From contig NZ_CP090095.1 in NCBI RefSeq assembly GCF_021391675.1, positions 315,501 through 379,500 on the forward strand: DNA of 64,000 bases. Reading direction: 5' to 3'. The stretch comes from Neorhizobium galegae (GTDB taxonomy: Bacteria > Pseudomonadota > Alphaproteobacteria > Rhizobiales > Rhizobiaceae). The notes under the pieces were generated by a model. That model was not told the origin of the DNA. It did no database searches and worked only from the letters and a program-made list of their open reading frames with translations. The translations under genes were made by a program, and so were the position numbers. Position 1 is the stretch's first letter. Each line of letters begins with the position of its first letter. Shown here piece after piece: positions 45,611-55,475 of the stretch.

Positions 45611-45877
45611 TTATCTGCAGACGCGCGTCGTCTTGGTGACCCACCGCCCGTGATGGCGGTATTCGACGCTCCGGACCCTGCAGTGCGGTCGGTAATGGTG
45701 CCTGGAATACTGCCGGTAGTACGGGCGATGGTAGCGATGGTAGCCCGGCCGATAGTGGTGTCCGGGCCGATATCCTCGATCGCCAATCGTTATGCTGAAA
45801 CTATCGGCGAGGGTCGGGGCCGCGGTCGTGGTAAGACATCCTAGCCCGATGATGCAGGCGGCAATGAACTTTTTCAT
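45611..45877 (-). CDS. Small exported His/Tyr/Arg-rich protein
   Basis: This 88-residue protein has a clear signal peptide (1-24, ending TLADS). The mature part is full of His, Tyr, Arg and Pro repeats (RPGHHYRPGYHRYHRPYYRQ) and two Cys (HCRV and a C-terminal VCR). Such proteins may bind metal or polyanions in the periplasm, but nothing is proven here. A good GGAGGAGAAA site precedes the ATG. It is alone, facing the small gene at 45215. Confidence 0.7.
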   Translation of the reverse strand: MKKFIAACIIGLGCLTTTAAPTLADSFSITIGDRGYRPGHHYRPGYHRYHRPYYRQYSRHHYRPHCRVRSVEYRHHGRWVTKTTRVCR

Positions 45878-46053
45878 TTTCTCCTCCTTCGGATTGGCCG
45901 CTGGATTGGCGGTTTCCGGGAAGGTAGGCCGCGGAAAATGAACGAAGGCTGACGGCTGCGTTCATGTTCCGTGAGAGTTGCCGGCCGCGGCAGAGTTTTC
46001 CGGTGAAAACCCCGCCCCTATCGACAGCGCAAGGCCCTACGGCGCCGCCTGTC

Positions 46054-47961
46054 TCAAGCAGCCCGCTCCGATCTGGCGCGGGATTGCCCCCGATTGTCGA
46101 TGCGGAACAGATTGACGATCTCGGCCAGTGCCTCCATTTCCCGGCTCGTCCTCTCGGTGGAGGCTGAAAGGTCACCAACGAGCCGGTTGCTATGGGCATT
46201 GAGCTCATCGAGATCTTTCATCGCGCTCGACAATTGCCGAAGGTTGGCACTTTGATTGTTGCTCTCGCTGGTTATCTGGCTGGAAAGCGAAGAGACGAAT
46301 GCGATGGACGAGACGATCTGGGAAAACTGCTCGCTCGCCTGGCGGACCAGTTCTGCGCCTGCCTTCACCTCCGCCTGGCTTTTCTGAATGAGCGCTTTTA
46401 CTTCGTTGGAAGCATTGGCAGTCGACTGGGCGAGAGAGCGCACCTCGGTTGCGACGACCGCGAATCCTCTCCCGCTTTCGCCGGCACGCGCAGCTTCGAC
46501 ACCTGCGTTGAGCGCCAGCAGGTTTGTTTGGAATGCGACATCCTCGATGACCCCGATGATTTCGGAGATCTTGCCGGAGGAGACGGTGATCTGCGCCATG
46601 GCGCTTTCCGCGCCGTTCATGACCTGGCTGCCGTTTTCAGCCATGTGGCTGGTATCCGAAATCACGCTGGTGGCCTCACCCGCACGCTTGGAGTTCTGGC
46701 CGACGGTTTCGGCAACAGCGTTTGTTGTCACAGCCGTTGTCTGAAGCATCGACGACTGACGTGTAGACCGCCCGTTCAATTCGGTGGTTCCACGCAGAAT
46801 CTCGTCGCTGGATGCCGAGACGGACGCGCAAGCGTCGGCCAGGCGTGACACGACCGCCGAGAGGCGGCTCGTTACGGCGTTCGCATTGTTCTGAAGCTCG
46901 GCAAATGCGCCTTTGTGGACACCTTCGAACCGGATCGTCAGGTCGGCATTGGCAAGTGCATCCAGGACGCGGCTGGTTTCGTTGAGCCCGCCTTCGAAGC
47001 TCGATATCAGCGTATTGAGGCTCTGAGCCAGCTCGTGATGTTCGGGACGGTCGAATGGACCGTTGACGCGACCGGAGAAATCGCCCTCGGTGGCCTTGTT
47101 GACAACGCCGCGCACCTGGCTCTGCAGCAGCCTGGCTTCCGCCGAGACATTTGCGAGACTGGCGGTCTGGGATTGCGCGTCCTTCTCCAAGGTATCACGC
47201 ATTCGGGCATTTTCACGGAATACGGCCAGGGCATCGATCATGGCGCGAATTTCCTTGGCGCCCCGACGTTTTGGCACGACGACCTCGATGTTGCCGCCCG
47301 CAAGCAGCTTCATAGACGCGGTGATCCGCACGATCGGACCGGCAATCCGCTGGGCGACGAACAGCAGAATGACGATGCCCACCACCGCGAGTGCGGCGGC
47401 GGTCGTCAGTTCGTTGCGTATCTCGGTCTCAAGCGTGTCGCCGGCTGACGCAACCCTGTCGGATGCTGCCTTGTCCACAACCGTGTTGATGTCGAGGATC
47501 TTTGCCAATATGGCCGTGCGCGAGCGGGTAAGCTGCTCGGCCGTCGGAATAGCGTTCGAGTGATCGAGTCCGAGCATGATACGCACATTGCTGCGCCATG
47601 CAGCATGCAGTTCGGTGAGATTTTTGACGTTGTCGGAAACGGCAGGCGACAGCGAATTGCGGTTGAACTCGGCAAGCGTCGTCTCCAAGGCGCCATTTGT
47701 CGTGTCAAACCGCTTTTTGACCTCTTCGACCGAAACAAACGTCGTCATCGCCAGGAGATTTGCGACCACGCCTGACACGTTCTCGAACTGTGCTCCGGTC
47801 CTTGCAGCCAGCGTCTTGGCGGCGATTGCGTCTTGCACGACGCGTTCCACCTGCGCCTGGCCGTCGATCGCCTGCGATCCGACGAGAGCGGCAGCACCCA
47901 GGCCCGCGAGAATGGAGAGAATGAGGGGAAGAAGGATTTGGAATCGGACTGAAAGTGCCAT
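46054..47961 (-). CDS. Methyl-accepting chemotaxis protein
   Basis: This chemoreceptor has 635 residues. Membrane helix 1 is at about residues 8-28, and the periplasmic sensor is a helical bundle of about 160 residues (the first part EDx-free, with repeated A/T/N). Helix 2 is at about 188-207, followed by a HAMP domain, a second HAMP-like linker, and a signalling domain. The tip [20 protein letters not shown] and [16 protein letters not shown] are intact. No CheW-binding irregularity is seen. Its gene starts ten bases after the end of the di-haem peroxidase gene on the same strand, so they are probably co-transcribed; redox or haem-related sensing is a guess. Confidence 0.94.
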   Translation of the reverse strand: MALSVRFQILLPLILSILAGLGAAALVGSQAIDGQAQVERVVQDAIAAKTLAARTGAQFENVSGVVANLLAMTTFVSVEEVKKRFDTTNGALETTLAEFNRNSLSPAVSDNVKNLTELHAAWRSNVRIMLGLDHSNAIPTAEQLTRSRTAILAKILDINTVVDKAASDRVASAGDTLETEIRNELTTAAALAVVGIVILLFVAQRIAGPIVRITASMKLLAGGNIEVVVPKRRGAKEIRAMIDALAVFRENARMRDTLEKDAQSQTASLANVSAEARLLQSQVRGVVNKATEGDFSGRVNGPFDRPEHHELAQSLNTLISSFEGGLNETSRVLDALANADLTIRFEGVHKGAFAELQNNANAVTSRLSAVVSRLADACASVSASSDEILRGTTELNGRSTRQSSMLQTTAVTTNAVAETVGQNSKRAGEATSVISDTSHMAENGSQVMNGAESAMAQITVSSGKISEIIGVIEDVAFQTNLLALNAGVEAARAGESGRGFAVVATEVRSLAQSTANASNEVKALIQKSQAEVKAGAELVRQASEQFSQIVSSIAFVSSLSSQITSESNNQSANLRQLSSAMKDLDELNAHSNRLVGDLSASTERTSREMEALAEIVNLFRIDNRGQSRARSERAA

Positions 47962-47971
47962 GGTGTGCTAC

Positions 47972-48961
47972 TCAGTTTGGTAAGGTCGGCAGGAGCAAAT
48001 CCTGCTGCTCGGGAGTGAGGGTCTTCAGGAAAGCGATCAGGTCTTCCCGCTCGTGATCGGTCACGAAAAATGGGGATATGTGATCCGAGCGTGACGGACT
48101 TTCGGCACCGCCGCTTTCGTAGTGGGCAATCACGTCCTCCATGGTCGCCAGGCTGCCGTTATGCATATAGGGCCCTCGATAAAGAGTGTTGCGAAGACTG
48201 GGCGTCTTGAAAGCGTACAGGGCCTTGGGATTGTTCGGTTCCAGCTTGCCGCGCCCTATGTCGCTTGTGACCAGTCCCGTATTGTGAAACTTGTGGTCGG
48301 TGAAATTCCAACCTGTGTGACAAACCGAGCAATTTGCTTTGCCGGTGAAAAGTTCAAACCCGCGCTTGGCGCTGTCCGAGACCGCGGCCTGGTCGCCGTC
48401 CACCCAGCGATCGAACGGCGACCACGCGGAGACAACGGTGCGTTCATAGGTCGCGATCGCCGCCAACAGGGTCTCCTGCGTCGCGCCCTTGTCCGGGAAT
48501 ATCTGCTTGAACCAGTTGTCGTAGTCGGAAATGTCTCGCAGATCGGCGACAATCTGGTCAAGCTTGCCGTTCATCTCCGCGGGTGCCGTGATTGGTCCTG
48601 CGGCTTGCGCCTCGAGCGTTGGCGCACGACCATCCCAGAACAGGGAAGTGGTCCACGCAACGTTCAGAATTGTCGGTGCCTGCCGGGACAGATGTGTGTT
48701 GGCTGCACCCACCGGCGTCTTGACGGGCACCTCGAACCCGAAGGACGGATTGTGGCAGCTGGCGCAGTTCATGTTTTTCGCGCCCGACAGCCGCGGATCG
48801 AAAAACAACATCTTTCCGAGCGTCGCCAACTGCAACGAATAGGGCGTCACCTTGTCGAAGGGAATCGCGAGAGGCCGCTTGAAATCGGCAAGATTGCCAG
48901 CTGTCGCGCCTTGGAATGACACGGCTGCGAAGAGGGCGATGCAGAGAACCGAAAGGCGCAT
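47972..48961 (-). CDS. Di-haem cytochrome c peroxidase (CcpA/MauG family)
   Basis: This 329-residue exported protein has a signal peptide (1-21, GATAGN). Two CxxCH haem-binding sites are seen: CASCH (66-70) and CSVCH (211-215). Typical CCP features follow: FFDPRLSGAKNMNCASCH, SLFWDGRAPTLEAQAAGP, and KTPSLRNTLYRGPYMHNGS near the second haem. The family reduces H2O2 in the periplasm or, in MauG-like members, oxidises protein residues. It is the first gene of a pair with the chemoreceptor. A ribosome-binding site (AAGG) lies upstream of the ATG. Confidence 0.93.
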   Translation of the reverse strand: MRLSVLCIALFAAVSFQGATAGNLADFKRPLAIPFDKVTPYSLQLATLGKMLFFDPRLSGAKNMNCASCHNPSFGFEVPVKTPVGAANTHLSRQAPTILNVAWTTSLFWDGRAPTLEAQAAGPITAPAEMNGKLDQIVADLRDISDYDNWFKQIFPDKGATQETLLAAIATYERTVVSAWSPFDRWVDGDQAAVSDSAKRGFELFTGKANCSVCHTGWNFTDHKFHNTGLVTSDIGRGKLEPNNPKALYAFKTPSLRNTLYRGPYMHNGSLATMEDVIAHYESGGAESPSRSDHISPFFVTDHEREDLIAFLKTLTPEQQDLLLPTLPN

Positions 48962-49419
48962 GGCTGAATTATCCAGAAGGTGAACTTAGCGCTCGAAGAC
49001 CGGACTAGCTTGGGTTGAGTCATCCGGTTGTCGTCTGGAAGGAAAGTAACCAGAAAGAGTAAAATATTTGCATAACGAATTTCTAACTCAACCTATTATT
49101 GAAAAATTGGCAAATGATAAGAAGCGGCTTCAACACCGCGTTCGTGTCGGGCGGGTCGTTGAAGAGCCTGACATGCCTTGGTTCGACGGCATCGCGCGAT
49201 GCGCGTTCTTGCGTCTTTGTCCTCCATCTCCGAATGGCGATACGGCTGCAGGCACACAACCGATGCCGGCGGGATCGAATGATTCCTGGAAATTTCGCGA
49301 TGGTTCCGAGGAATGAGGCCGCTGTTCGGCCCGAACACCATCTGAGCGGGGATGCGGGGCAATCGAGGGATTAGCCCTGCCAGAAAATATTCAGCAGAAA
49401 AAGCTATTTAAGAAGCCAA
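48962..49419. other. Intergenic region next to tRNA-Ser, no gene supported
   Basis: These 458 bases lie between the peroxidase start and the 3' end of tRNA-Ser. Two overlapping open frames (49068-49316 plus, 49096-49362 minus) lack good ribosome-binding sites and have low-quality composition. The first 120 bases are A/T-rich (49040-49110) and probably hold the peroxidase promoter. It could be degraded sequence at a tRNA integration site, but no attachment-site repeat was found. Confidence 0.5.
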
Positions 49420-49509
49420 TGGCGGACAAGGTGGGATTCGAACCCACGGTACGCTTTCACGCACACACGCGTTCCAGGCGTGCGCCTTAAACCACTCGGC
49501 CACCTGTCC
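49420..49509 (-). tRNA. tRNA-Ser (anticodon GGA)
   Basis: Read on the minus strand this 90-nt gene folds as a class II tRNA. It has an acceptor stem GGACAGG/CTTGTCC, D arm with GTGGCCGAGTGG, anticodon loop CTGGAAC (anticodon GGA), a long variable arm (GTGTGTGCGTGAAAGCGTAC region), T arm GGTTCGAATCC, and an encoded CCA end at 49420-49422. The long variable arm fixes the serine identity. Confidence 0.96.
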
Positions 49510-49731
49510 TTGGTTGCTTTGCGTCGTCTGAGAAGCAAAGCGTTGGAACGGCCGCGATATATACCGATCAATTCCCCGGGATCAACCCGAATCTGAACGT
49601 TTTTTGACAGTGGGCGGGAAAACTCGGTTGGCCGCGTTGCCAAGCTTCGGCGCGCGGACTATTTCTTCTGCCATAAACGCCGTCGTGCTGCAGGCGGCGC
49701 GACCGTGATCAACGACGCGGGCTTGTTCGGA

Positions 49732-50058
49732 ATGGCAGTCATACGGTTCGTTTTCCATCTGCTCAGCGGGCTTGCGCTGGTTGCTGCGATCGTTGCCGGC
49801 ACGCTGGATTCGATCCAGTCCGTGTCATCCTCGTCGGTGGTGCTGACCAGCCTTGGCAACGCCTGGCTCAATCTTGATCCCGAAAGCCTGACGCTCGCGG
49901 AATTCGTCGTGAGCACATACCTCAGTCAGGATATCTGGCGGCCCTTCGTGACACCGTTGCTGGCGCAGCCGGCATTCGTGGTGTTTCTGGCAATCGCCCT
50001 GATCTTCTGGATGGCCGGATACAGCAGGCCGCATTTTGCGGGGCGGTTTTCCGCCTGA
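49732..50058 (+). CDS. Hypothetical two-helix membrane protein
   Basis: This 108-residue protein has hydrophobic segments at about 5-24 (FVFHLLSGLALVAAIVAGTL) and 76-95 (PAFVVFLAIALIFWMAG), joined by a Ser/Leu/Asn-rich loop. It ends in a short basic tail (YSRPHFAGRFSA). The start is uncertain: ATG 49732 begins just before the first helix, and GTG 49705 would add nine residues; neither has a strong ribosome-binding site. It lies upstream of the nucleoside importer but 252 bases away. No family was recognised. Confidence 0.6.
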   Translation: MAVIRFVFHLLSGLALVAAIVAGTLDSIQSVSSSSVVLTSLGNAWLNLDPESLTLAEFVVSTYLSQDIWRPFVTPLLAQPAFVVFLAIALIFWMAGYSRPHFAGRFSA

Positions 50059-50310
50059 AGAGGCTGGTCGTGTCAATTCCCCCGAGGTCGCGCCTAAAGC
50101 CGCGTGTTTGTGCAGTTTTTCCACAGCATTGTCGAAGTTTTCAGCAGGTTCGTTGTTTTTTACCAGTTGAAAAAAATCTCGTGAATTTTTCCGAAACCCG
50201 TGCAAGAGTGACCGAAGCCAGACCCTTGAAGAAAAAGGGCCGGTGGCCGCAGACATGCCCGGAGAACGGGATTGCGGGGGGACCTAACAGCTAAAAAACA
50301 GGGCTGCACG

Positions 50311-51303
50311 ATGAAGAAAACCCTTTTGAGCCTCATTGCCATGGCTGCCATGTCGGCAACCGCGCTTGCCGCGGATATCAAGCCGGCGCTGGTCTATGGC
50401 ACGGGCGGCAAGTTCGACAAATCCTTCAACGAAGCCGCTTCCGTCGGCGCCGAAAGGTTCAAGAAGGAAACGGGGATCGACTTCCGGGATTTCGAACCGA
50501 CTAGCGACACCCAGGGCGAGCAGGCTATCCGCAACTTCGCAAGCCGCGGCTTCAACCCGGTGGTCGCCGTATCGTTCGCCTGGACCTCGGCCATGGAAAA
50601 GGTCGCGGCCGAGTTCCCGGACACCAAGTTCGCGATCGTCGATTCCGTCGTCAACCTGAAGAACGTCCGCTCTATCCTCTATAAGGAGGAAGAAGGTTCC
50701 TACCTCGTCGGCCTTCTCGCCGGCATGGCGTCGAAGACCGGCAAGGTCGGTTTCGTTGGCGGCATGGATATCCCGCTGATCCGCAAGTTCGGCTGCGGTT
50801 ATGTCCAGGGCGTCAAGGCGGCCAAGCCCGATGCGCAGGTCTTCCAGAACATGACCGGCACGACCGGTGCTGCCTGGAACGATCCGGTCCGTGGCGGCGA
50901 ACTCACCAAGAACCAGATCGATCAGGGCGCCGACGTCGTTTACGCGGCTGCCGGCGCAACCGGCCTCGGCGTGCTGCAGACCGCTGCTGACAACAAGAAG
51001 CTGTCGATCGGCGTCGATTCCAACCAGAACCACCTGCATCCGGGTTCGGTTCTGACGTCGATGGTCAAGCGCGTCGATCTCGCCGTCTACAATGCCTTCA
51101 AGGACACCAAGGAAGACAAGTTCACGGCCGGCATCCAGGCTCTCGGCGTCAAGGAGGACGGCGTTGCCTACGCGCTCGACGACAACAACAAGGCACTGAT
51201 CACGCCTGAAATGAAGACCGCTGTTGAAAAGGCCAAGGCCGACATCATCGCCGGCACCATCAAGGTGCACGACTACATGTCGAACAAAGCCTGCAACAAG
51301 TAA
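50311..51303 (+). CDS. BMP family nucleoside-binding protein of an ABC importer
   Basis: This periplasmic receptor of 330 residues is in the Bmp/PnrA family, which binds purine or pyrimidine nucleosides. The signal peptide is 1-20 (MSATALAAD); unlike spirochaete members it lacks a lipobox. Family motifs are YGTGGKFDKSFNEAA, FGCGYVQGVKAA and GVDSNQNHLHPGSVLTSMVK. ATG 50311 begins the signal peptide. A terminator-like hairpin after its stop (51318-51354) would lower transcription of the ATPase and permeases. The following transporter and deo/cdd/punA genes support a nucleoside ligand. Confidence 0.93.
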   Translation: MKKTLLSLIAMAAMSATALAADIKPALVYGTGGKFDKSFNEAASVGAERFKKETGIDFRDFEPTSDTQGEQAIRNFASRGFNPVVAVSFAWTSAMEKVAAEFPDTKFAIVDSVVNLKNVRSILYKEEEGSYLVGLLAGMASKTGKVGFVGGMDIPLIRKFGCGYVQGVKAAKPDAQVFQNMTGTTGAAWNDPVRGGELTKNQIDQGADVVYAAAGATGLGVLQTAADNKKLSIGVDSNQNHLHPGSVLTSMVKRVDLAVYNAFKDTKEDKFTAGIQALGVKEDGVAYALDDNNKALITPEMKTAVEKAKADIIAGTIKVHDYMSNKACNK

Positions 51304-51317
51304 GGTCGGGTTTTGAG

Positions 51318-51354
51318 GGGCGCAGGGCGGTGATGATCGCCACGCGCCCTTTTT
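51318..51354 (+). terminator. Terminator-like hairpin between the binding-protein and ATPase genes
   Basis: Stem GGGCGC/GCGCCC (51318-51323 with 51344-51349) encloses an inner GGCG/CGCC pairing and runs into TTTTT (51350-51354). In an operon this gives partial termination and more receptor than transporter. Confidence 0.7.
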
Positions 51355-51379
51355 GCATATCAGGCGGAAGGGCGAACCA

Positions 51380-52903
51380 TTGAGCCTCGATTCTCCGAAG
51401 GAGCCCGCGATCGAGCTTGTCGGCATCGACAAGAAATTCGGTACGGTACACGCGAACAAGAACATCAATCTGACGGTCGCCAAAGGTTCGATCCACGGTA
51501 TCATCGGGGAGAATGGTGCCGGCAAATCGACCCTGATGTCGATCCTTTATGGCTTCTACCAGGCCGACCATGGGGAAATCCGCATTTCGGGAAAGCCGGT
51601 GACGATCCGGGATAGCCAGGCAGCGATCGCTGTGGGCATCGGCATGGTGCATCAGCACTTCATGCTGGTCGAGAATTTCACCGTGCTGGAAAACGTCATG
51701 CTCGGCGCCGAAGGCGGCCAGCTCCTCGCCAAGGGCGTTGCCAGCGCCCGCAAGGAACTGAAGCGGCTGGAGGATGATTACGGCCTCGAGGTCGATCCGG
51801 ATGCGGTCATCGAGGAACTGCCGGTCGGCAGCCAGCAGCGCGTCGAAATCTTGAAGGCGCTTTATCGCGGCGCCGACATCCTCATTCTTGACGAGCCGAC
51901 CGGAGTGCTGACCCCGCCGGAGGCCGATCATCTTTTCAAGGTCCTGCGCGTGCTGCGCGATCAGGGCAAGACGATCATCCTCATCACCCACAAGCTGCGC
52001 GAGATCATGGCGATCACCGACACGGTGTCCGTCATGCGCCGCGGCGAAATGGTCGCGACCCGCAAGACCGCCGAAACGACCGTCGAAGAGCTCGCCGAGC
52101 TGATGGTCGGCCGTCGCGTCCTGCTGCACGTCGAAAAGGGCACGGCCCATCCGGGAGCGGTCCTGATGTCGGTCAGGAACCTGACGGTCAAGGACAGCCG
52201 CGGCGTCACCATGGTCGATAACGTCTCCTTCGACGTGCGCGCCGGCGAGATCGTCGGCATCGCGGGCGTCGCCGGCAATGGCCAGTCGGAGCTCCTCGAA
52301 GCGATCGCCGGCATCCGCAAGCCGTCGTCCGGCGAGATCTTCATCGATGGCAAGCCCGTCGCCGGTGTCGATCCGGCGGGCCTGCGCGATCTCGGGCTTG
52401 CGCATATCCCCGAAGACCGCCACCACATGGGCCTGGTCCTGAAATTCGAGGAATACGAAAACTCGATCCTCGGTTATCACCGCGATCCCAGATACGGCCG
52501 CGGCCCGTTGCTGGATATCGACGCGATGAGGAAGGATGCCGAGGAGAAGATCGTCAAATACGACATCCGCCCGCCGAACCCGCGGTTGCGGACCGCCAAT
52601 TTCTCGGGCGGCAACCAGCAGAAGATCGTCGTGGCGCGCGAGATAGAGCGCGATCCGAAAATGCTGATCATCGGTCAGCCGACCCGCGGCGTCGATATCG
52701 GCGCCATCGAATTCATCCACAAGCGGATTATCGAGATGCGCGATGCCGGCAAGGCGGTGCTGCTGGTCTCGGTGGAGCTCGATGAGATCCGCTCGCTCTC
52801 CGACCGCATCCTGGTGATGTTCGCTGGCAAGATCGTCGGCGAAAAGTCGAGCGAGGCGGGCGAACAGACGCTGGGCCTGATGATGGCCGGGATCGCCGCA
52901 TGA
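51380..52903 (+). CDS. Nucleoside ABC importer, fused ATPase subunit
   Basis: This 507-residue protein has two ABC domains, like RbsA/YufO. Domain 1 has Walker [10 protein letters not shown] (43-51), Walker [12 protein letters not shown] and His in LITHK. Its signature loop reads ELPVGSQQR, degenerate but usual in the group. Domain 2 has the degenerate Walker [11 protein letters not shown] and a full signature FSGGNQQK, as normal for the family. TTG 51380 is the likely start, with GGAAGGG upstream; TTG 51353 would add nine residues and overlaps the hairpin's U tract. It works with the two permeases that follow. Confidence 0.93.
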   Translation: MSLDSPKEPAIELVGIDKKFGTVHANKNINLTVAKGSIHGIIGENGAGKSTLMSILYGFYQADHGEIRISGKPVTIRDSQAAIAVGIGMVHQHFMLVENFTVLENVMLGAEGGQLLAKGVASARKELKRLEDDYGLEVDPDAVIEELPVGSQQRVEILKALYRGADILILDEPTGVLTPPEADHLFKVLRVLRDQGKTIILITHKLREIMAITDTVSVMRRGEMVATRKTAETTVEELAELMVGRRVLLHVEKGTAHPGAVLMSVRNLTVKDSRGVTMVDNVSFDVRAGEIVGIAGVAGNGQSELLEAIAGIRKPSSGEIFIDGKPVAGVDPAGLRDLGLAHIPEDRHHMGLVLKFEEYENSILGYHRDPRYGRGPLLDIDAMRKDAEEKIVKYDIRPPNPRLRTANFSGGNQQKIVVAREIERDPKMLIIGQPTRGVDIGAIEFIHKRIIEMRDAGKAVLLVSVELDEIRSLSDRILVMFAGKIVGEKSSEAGEQTLGLMMAGIAA

Positions 52904-52994
52904 TGCCTGGAGCAATGACGCTTGAAGCAATGACCCATCCGGAGCATGGAATGATTGAATTTTCGGCGGCAGCACGGCGGACGAGGGCAGGGGC

Positions 52995-54098
52995 ATGAGC
53001 ACCGCATCCGTTCCGCTTCCCGCCTGGATCAATTACGGCCTCATTCCGCTGCTCAATCTCGTCCTGGCCTTCTTCTTTTCCGGCCTGGTCGTCTGGGCGA
53101 TCGGCGAAAGCCCGTTCGAGGCGCTGCAGCTGCTGTTGATCGGCGCGCTCGGCCGTGGCGAGGGCATCGGTTTCACGCTGTTCTACACGACGAGCTTCAT
53201 CTTCACCGGCCTTTCGGTGGCGGTCGCGATCCATGCCGGCCTGTTCAACATCGGTTCGGAAGGCCAGGCCTATCTCGGCGGTCTTGGCGCCGCGCTGGTG
53301 GCGCTCGCCATGGACCGCTATGTGCCCTGGTATGTCACCATGCCTTTCGCGGTGATCGGCGCTGCGCTGTTCGGTGCGGCCTGTGCCGCCATTCCCGCCT
53401 GGCTGCAGGCCAAGCGCGGCAGCCATATCGTCATCACCACCATCATGTTCAATTTCATCGTCTCGTCGCTGATGAACTACATGCTGGTGCGCCTGCTGAT
53501 CGTGCCTGGCAAGATGGCGCCGGAAACCCGCACCTTCCTGCCCGGCGGCCAGCTTCCCAAGCTCGACTGGCTGATCGCCGCGTTCGGTGGCAAGATCGGC
53601 GCAGCCCCGCTCAATTTCTCCTTCCTGATCGCGCTGATCATGTGCTTCCTGGTCTGGGTACTGATCTGGCGCACGAAACTCGGTTATGAAATGCGCACGC
53701 TCGGCATTAGCCCGACGGCTGCGAGTTACGCCGGCGTCCGCTATTCCAAGATCGTCATGATCACCATGCTGATCTCCGGCGGCCTTGCCGGCATGATGGC
53801 GCTGAACCCGGTGATGGGCGCTTCCGCCCGCCTGCAGATCGAATTCGTCGGGGGCGCCGGCTTCGTCGGCATCGCCGTCTCGCTGATGGGCCGTAATCAT
53901 CCGGCAGGCATCATCCTGGCGGCGCTCCTCTTCGGCATTCTCTATCAGGGCGGGGCCGAACTCTCCTTCGACATGCCGGGCATCACCCGCGACATGATCG
54001 TCGTCATCCAGGGCATGGTGATCCTGTTCGCCGGTGCGCTGGAATACATGCTGCGCCCGTCCATCGTCCGGCTCTACCAGCAGCTCACCGGGAAGTAG
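52995..54098 (+). CDS. Nucleoside ABC importer permease 1
   Basis: This 367-residue inner-membrane permease (BPD_transp_2 family) has about eight to ten hydrophobic segments. Family motifs are [20 protein letters not shown] near the N-terminus, [18 protein letters not shown], and [20 protein letters not shown] towards the end. It follows the ATPase by 91 bases and sits four bases before permease 2, with which it forms the membrane channel. Members of this group transport nucleosides together with BMP receptors. Confidence 0.94.
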   Translation: MSTASVPLPAWINYGLIPLLNLVLAFFFSGLVVWAIGESPFEALQLLLIGALGRGEGIGFTLFYTTSFIFTGLSVAVAIHAGLFNIGSEGQAYLGGLGAALVALAMDRYVPWYVTMPFAVIGAALFGAACAAIPAWLQAKRGSHIVITTIMFNFIVSSLMNYMLVRLLIVPGKMAPETRTFLPGGQLPKLDWLIAAFGGKIGAAPLNFSFLIALIMCFLVWVLIWRTKLGYEMRTLGISPTAASYAGVRYSKIVMITMLISGGLAGMMALNPVMGASARLQIEFVGGAGFVGIAVSLMGRNHPAGIILAALLFGILYQGGAELSFDMPGITRDMIVVIQGMVILFAGALEYMLRPSIVRLYQQLTGK

Positions 54099-54102
54099 GC
54101 TC

Positions 54103-55074
54103 ATGGATTATTTCGATATTTTCATCAGCATTCTCGGCTCGGCGGTTCGCCTTTCGATCCCGCTTCTGTTCACGGCGCTTGCCGGCCTCTTTTCGGAACG
54201 CGCCGGCATTTTCGATATCGGCCTGGAAGGCAAGATGCTGGCCTCCGCCTTCGCGGCAGCCTGCGTCGCCTACTGGACCGGCAATGCCTGGTTCGGCCTG
54301 CTCGGCGGCATCGGTGTGTCGATCGTATTTTCCTTCGTGCACGGCTTTGCCTCGATCACCAACCGCGGTAACCAGATCGTCTCCGGCGTGGCGCTGAACT
54401 TCGTTGCCGCCGGTCTGACGATCGTGCTCGGCCAGGCCTGGTTCAGGCAGGGCGGGCGCACGGGGCAGGTGCCGCCCGAGGGCCGCTTCTCTTCCATCGT
54501 CCTGCCGGGCGCCGACATGATGCGCGATGTGCCGATCATCGGCCCGCTTTATGTCAACGTGATCTCCGGCAACAACATCCTCACCTATATCGCCTTCCTG
54601 ATGGTGCCGATCTCCTGGTGGGTTCTCTACCGCACCCGTTTCGGCTTGCGTCTGCGCGCCGTGGGTGAAAATCCGGGTGCGGTGGATACCGCCGGCATTT
54701 CGGTTGCGTGGATGCGCTATCGCTCGCTGATCGTCGCCGGATTCCTCTGCGGTTTCGCAGGCACCTACCTGTCGATCGCCCAATCGGCCGCCTTCATCAA
54801 CAACATGTCGGCCGGCAAGGGGTATATCGCGCTCGCGGCGCTGATCTTCGCCAAGTGGAAGCCGGTGCCGGTCATGCTCGCCTGCCTGCTCTTCGGTTTC
54901 CTCGATGCGTTCGCCAATTTCATGCAGGGCAAGTCACTGCCGCTGATCGGCGAAGTGCCGGTACAGATTTTCCAGGCGCTGCCCTATATCCTCACCTGCG
55001 TATTGCTCGCCGGTTTCATCGGCGCCGCTCGTCCGCCCAAGGCCGGCGGCGTGCCCTATACCAAGGAGCGTTGA
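54103..55074 (+). CDS. Nucleoside ABC importer permease 2
   Basis: This 323-residue permease of the same family as permease 1 shows FSERAGIFDIGLEGKMLASA, NQIVSGVALNFVAAGLTIVL, and GKGYIALAALIFAKWKPVP. ATG 54103 was chosen, four bases after the preceding stop; the frame is open further up, but only across permease 1 in another frame. The stop lies four bases before cdd, so uptake and salvage genes are one transcription unit. Confidence 0.94.
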   Translation: MDYFDIFISILGSAVRLSIPLLFTALAGLFSERAGIFDIGLEGKMLASAFAAACVAYWTGNAWFGLLGGIGVSIVFSFVHGFASITNRGNQIVSGVALNFVAAGLTIVLGQAWFRQGGRTGQVPPEGRFSSIVLPGADMMRDVPIIGPLYVNVISGNNILTYIAFLMVPISWWVLYRTRFGLRLRAVGENPGAVDTAGISVAWMRYRSLIVAGFLCGFAGTYLSIAQSAAFINNMSAGKGYIALAALIFAKWKPVPVMLACLLFGFLDAFANFMQGKSLPLIGEVPVQIFQALPYILTCVLLAGFIGAARPPKAGGVPYTKER

Positions 55075-55078
55075 TAAG

Positions 55079-55471
55079 ATGTCCCACGACCTTTTCGAAG
55101 CCGCCCGCGACGCGATGGCCAAGGCTCACGCCCCCTACTCGAAATTTCCGGTGGGCGTGGCGATCCGCGCCGATGACGGCAAGGTCTATCTTGGCGCGAA
55201 TATCGAGAACATCTCCTTCCCTCAGGGGTGGTGCGCCGAGCCGACGGCGATCGGCGCAATGATCATGGGCGGGGGAAAGAAGATCGTCGAACTGGCGGTG
55301 ATCGCCGAAAAGCTGGCGCTCTGCTCGCCCTGCGGCGGCTGCCGGCAAAAGATCGCCGAGTTCGCCTCCGCCGATACCCGCATCTATCTCTGCGACGATC
55401 TCGGCGTGCAGAAGACCGTCACCATGACGGAGCTCCTGCCTTTTGCTTTCGAAACCGACGTGATCGGCTGA
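55079..55471 (+). CDS. cdd: Cytidine deaminase
   Basis: Cdd deaminates cytidine and deoxycytidine to uridine forms. It has 130 residues and is of the small homotetrameric type. The zinc site is complete: Cys52 with catalytic Glu54 in WCAEPTAIG, and Cys85/Cys88 in SPCGGCRQ. The substrate motif is FPVGVAIR, and the GANIENISFP segment follows the family. Pro55 after the Glu replaces the more usual Arg. It lies between the importer and punA with four-base spacers, a clear co-transcribed salvage gene. Confidence 0.95.
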   Translation: MSHDLFEAARDAMAKAHAPYSKFPVGVAIRADDGKVYLGANIENISFPQGWCAEPTAIGAMIMGGGKKIVELAVIAEKLALCSPCGGCRQKIAEFASADTRIYLCDDLGVQKTVTMTELLPFAFETDVIG

Positions 55472-55475
55472 GGCG

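Noticed and set aside
49068..49362. Two overlapping small frames near tRNA-Ser
   Set aside because: No good ribosome-binding site, opposite strands overlapping each other, and no coherent protein features.
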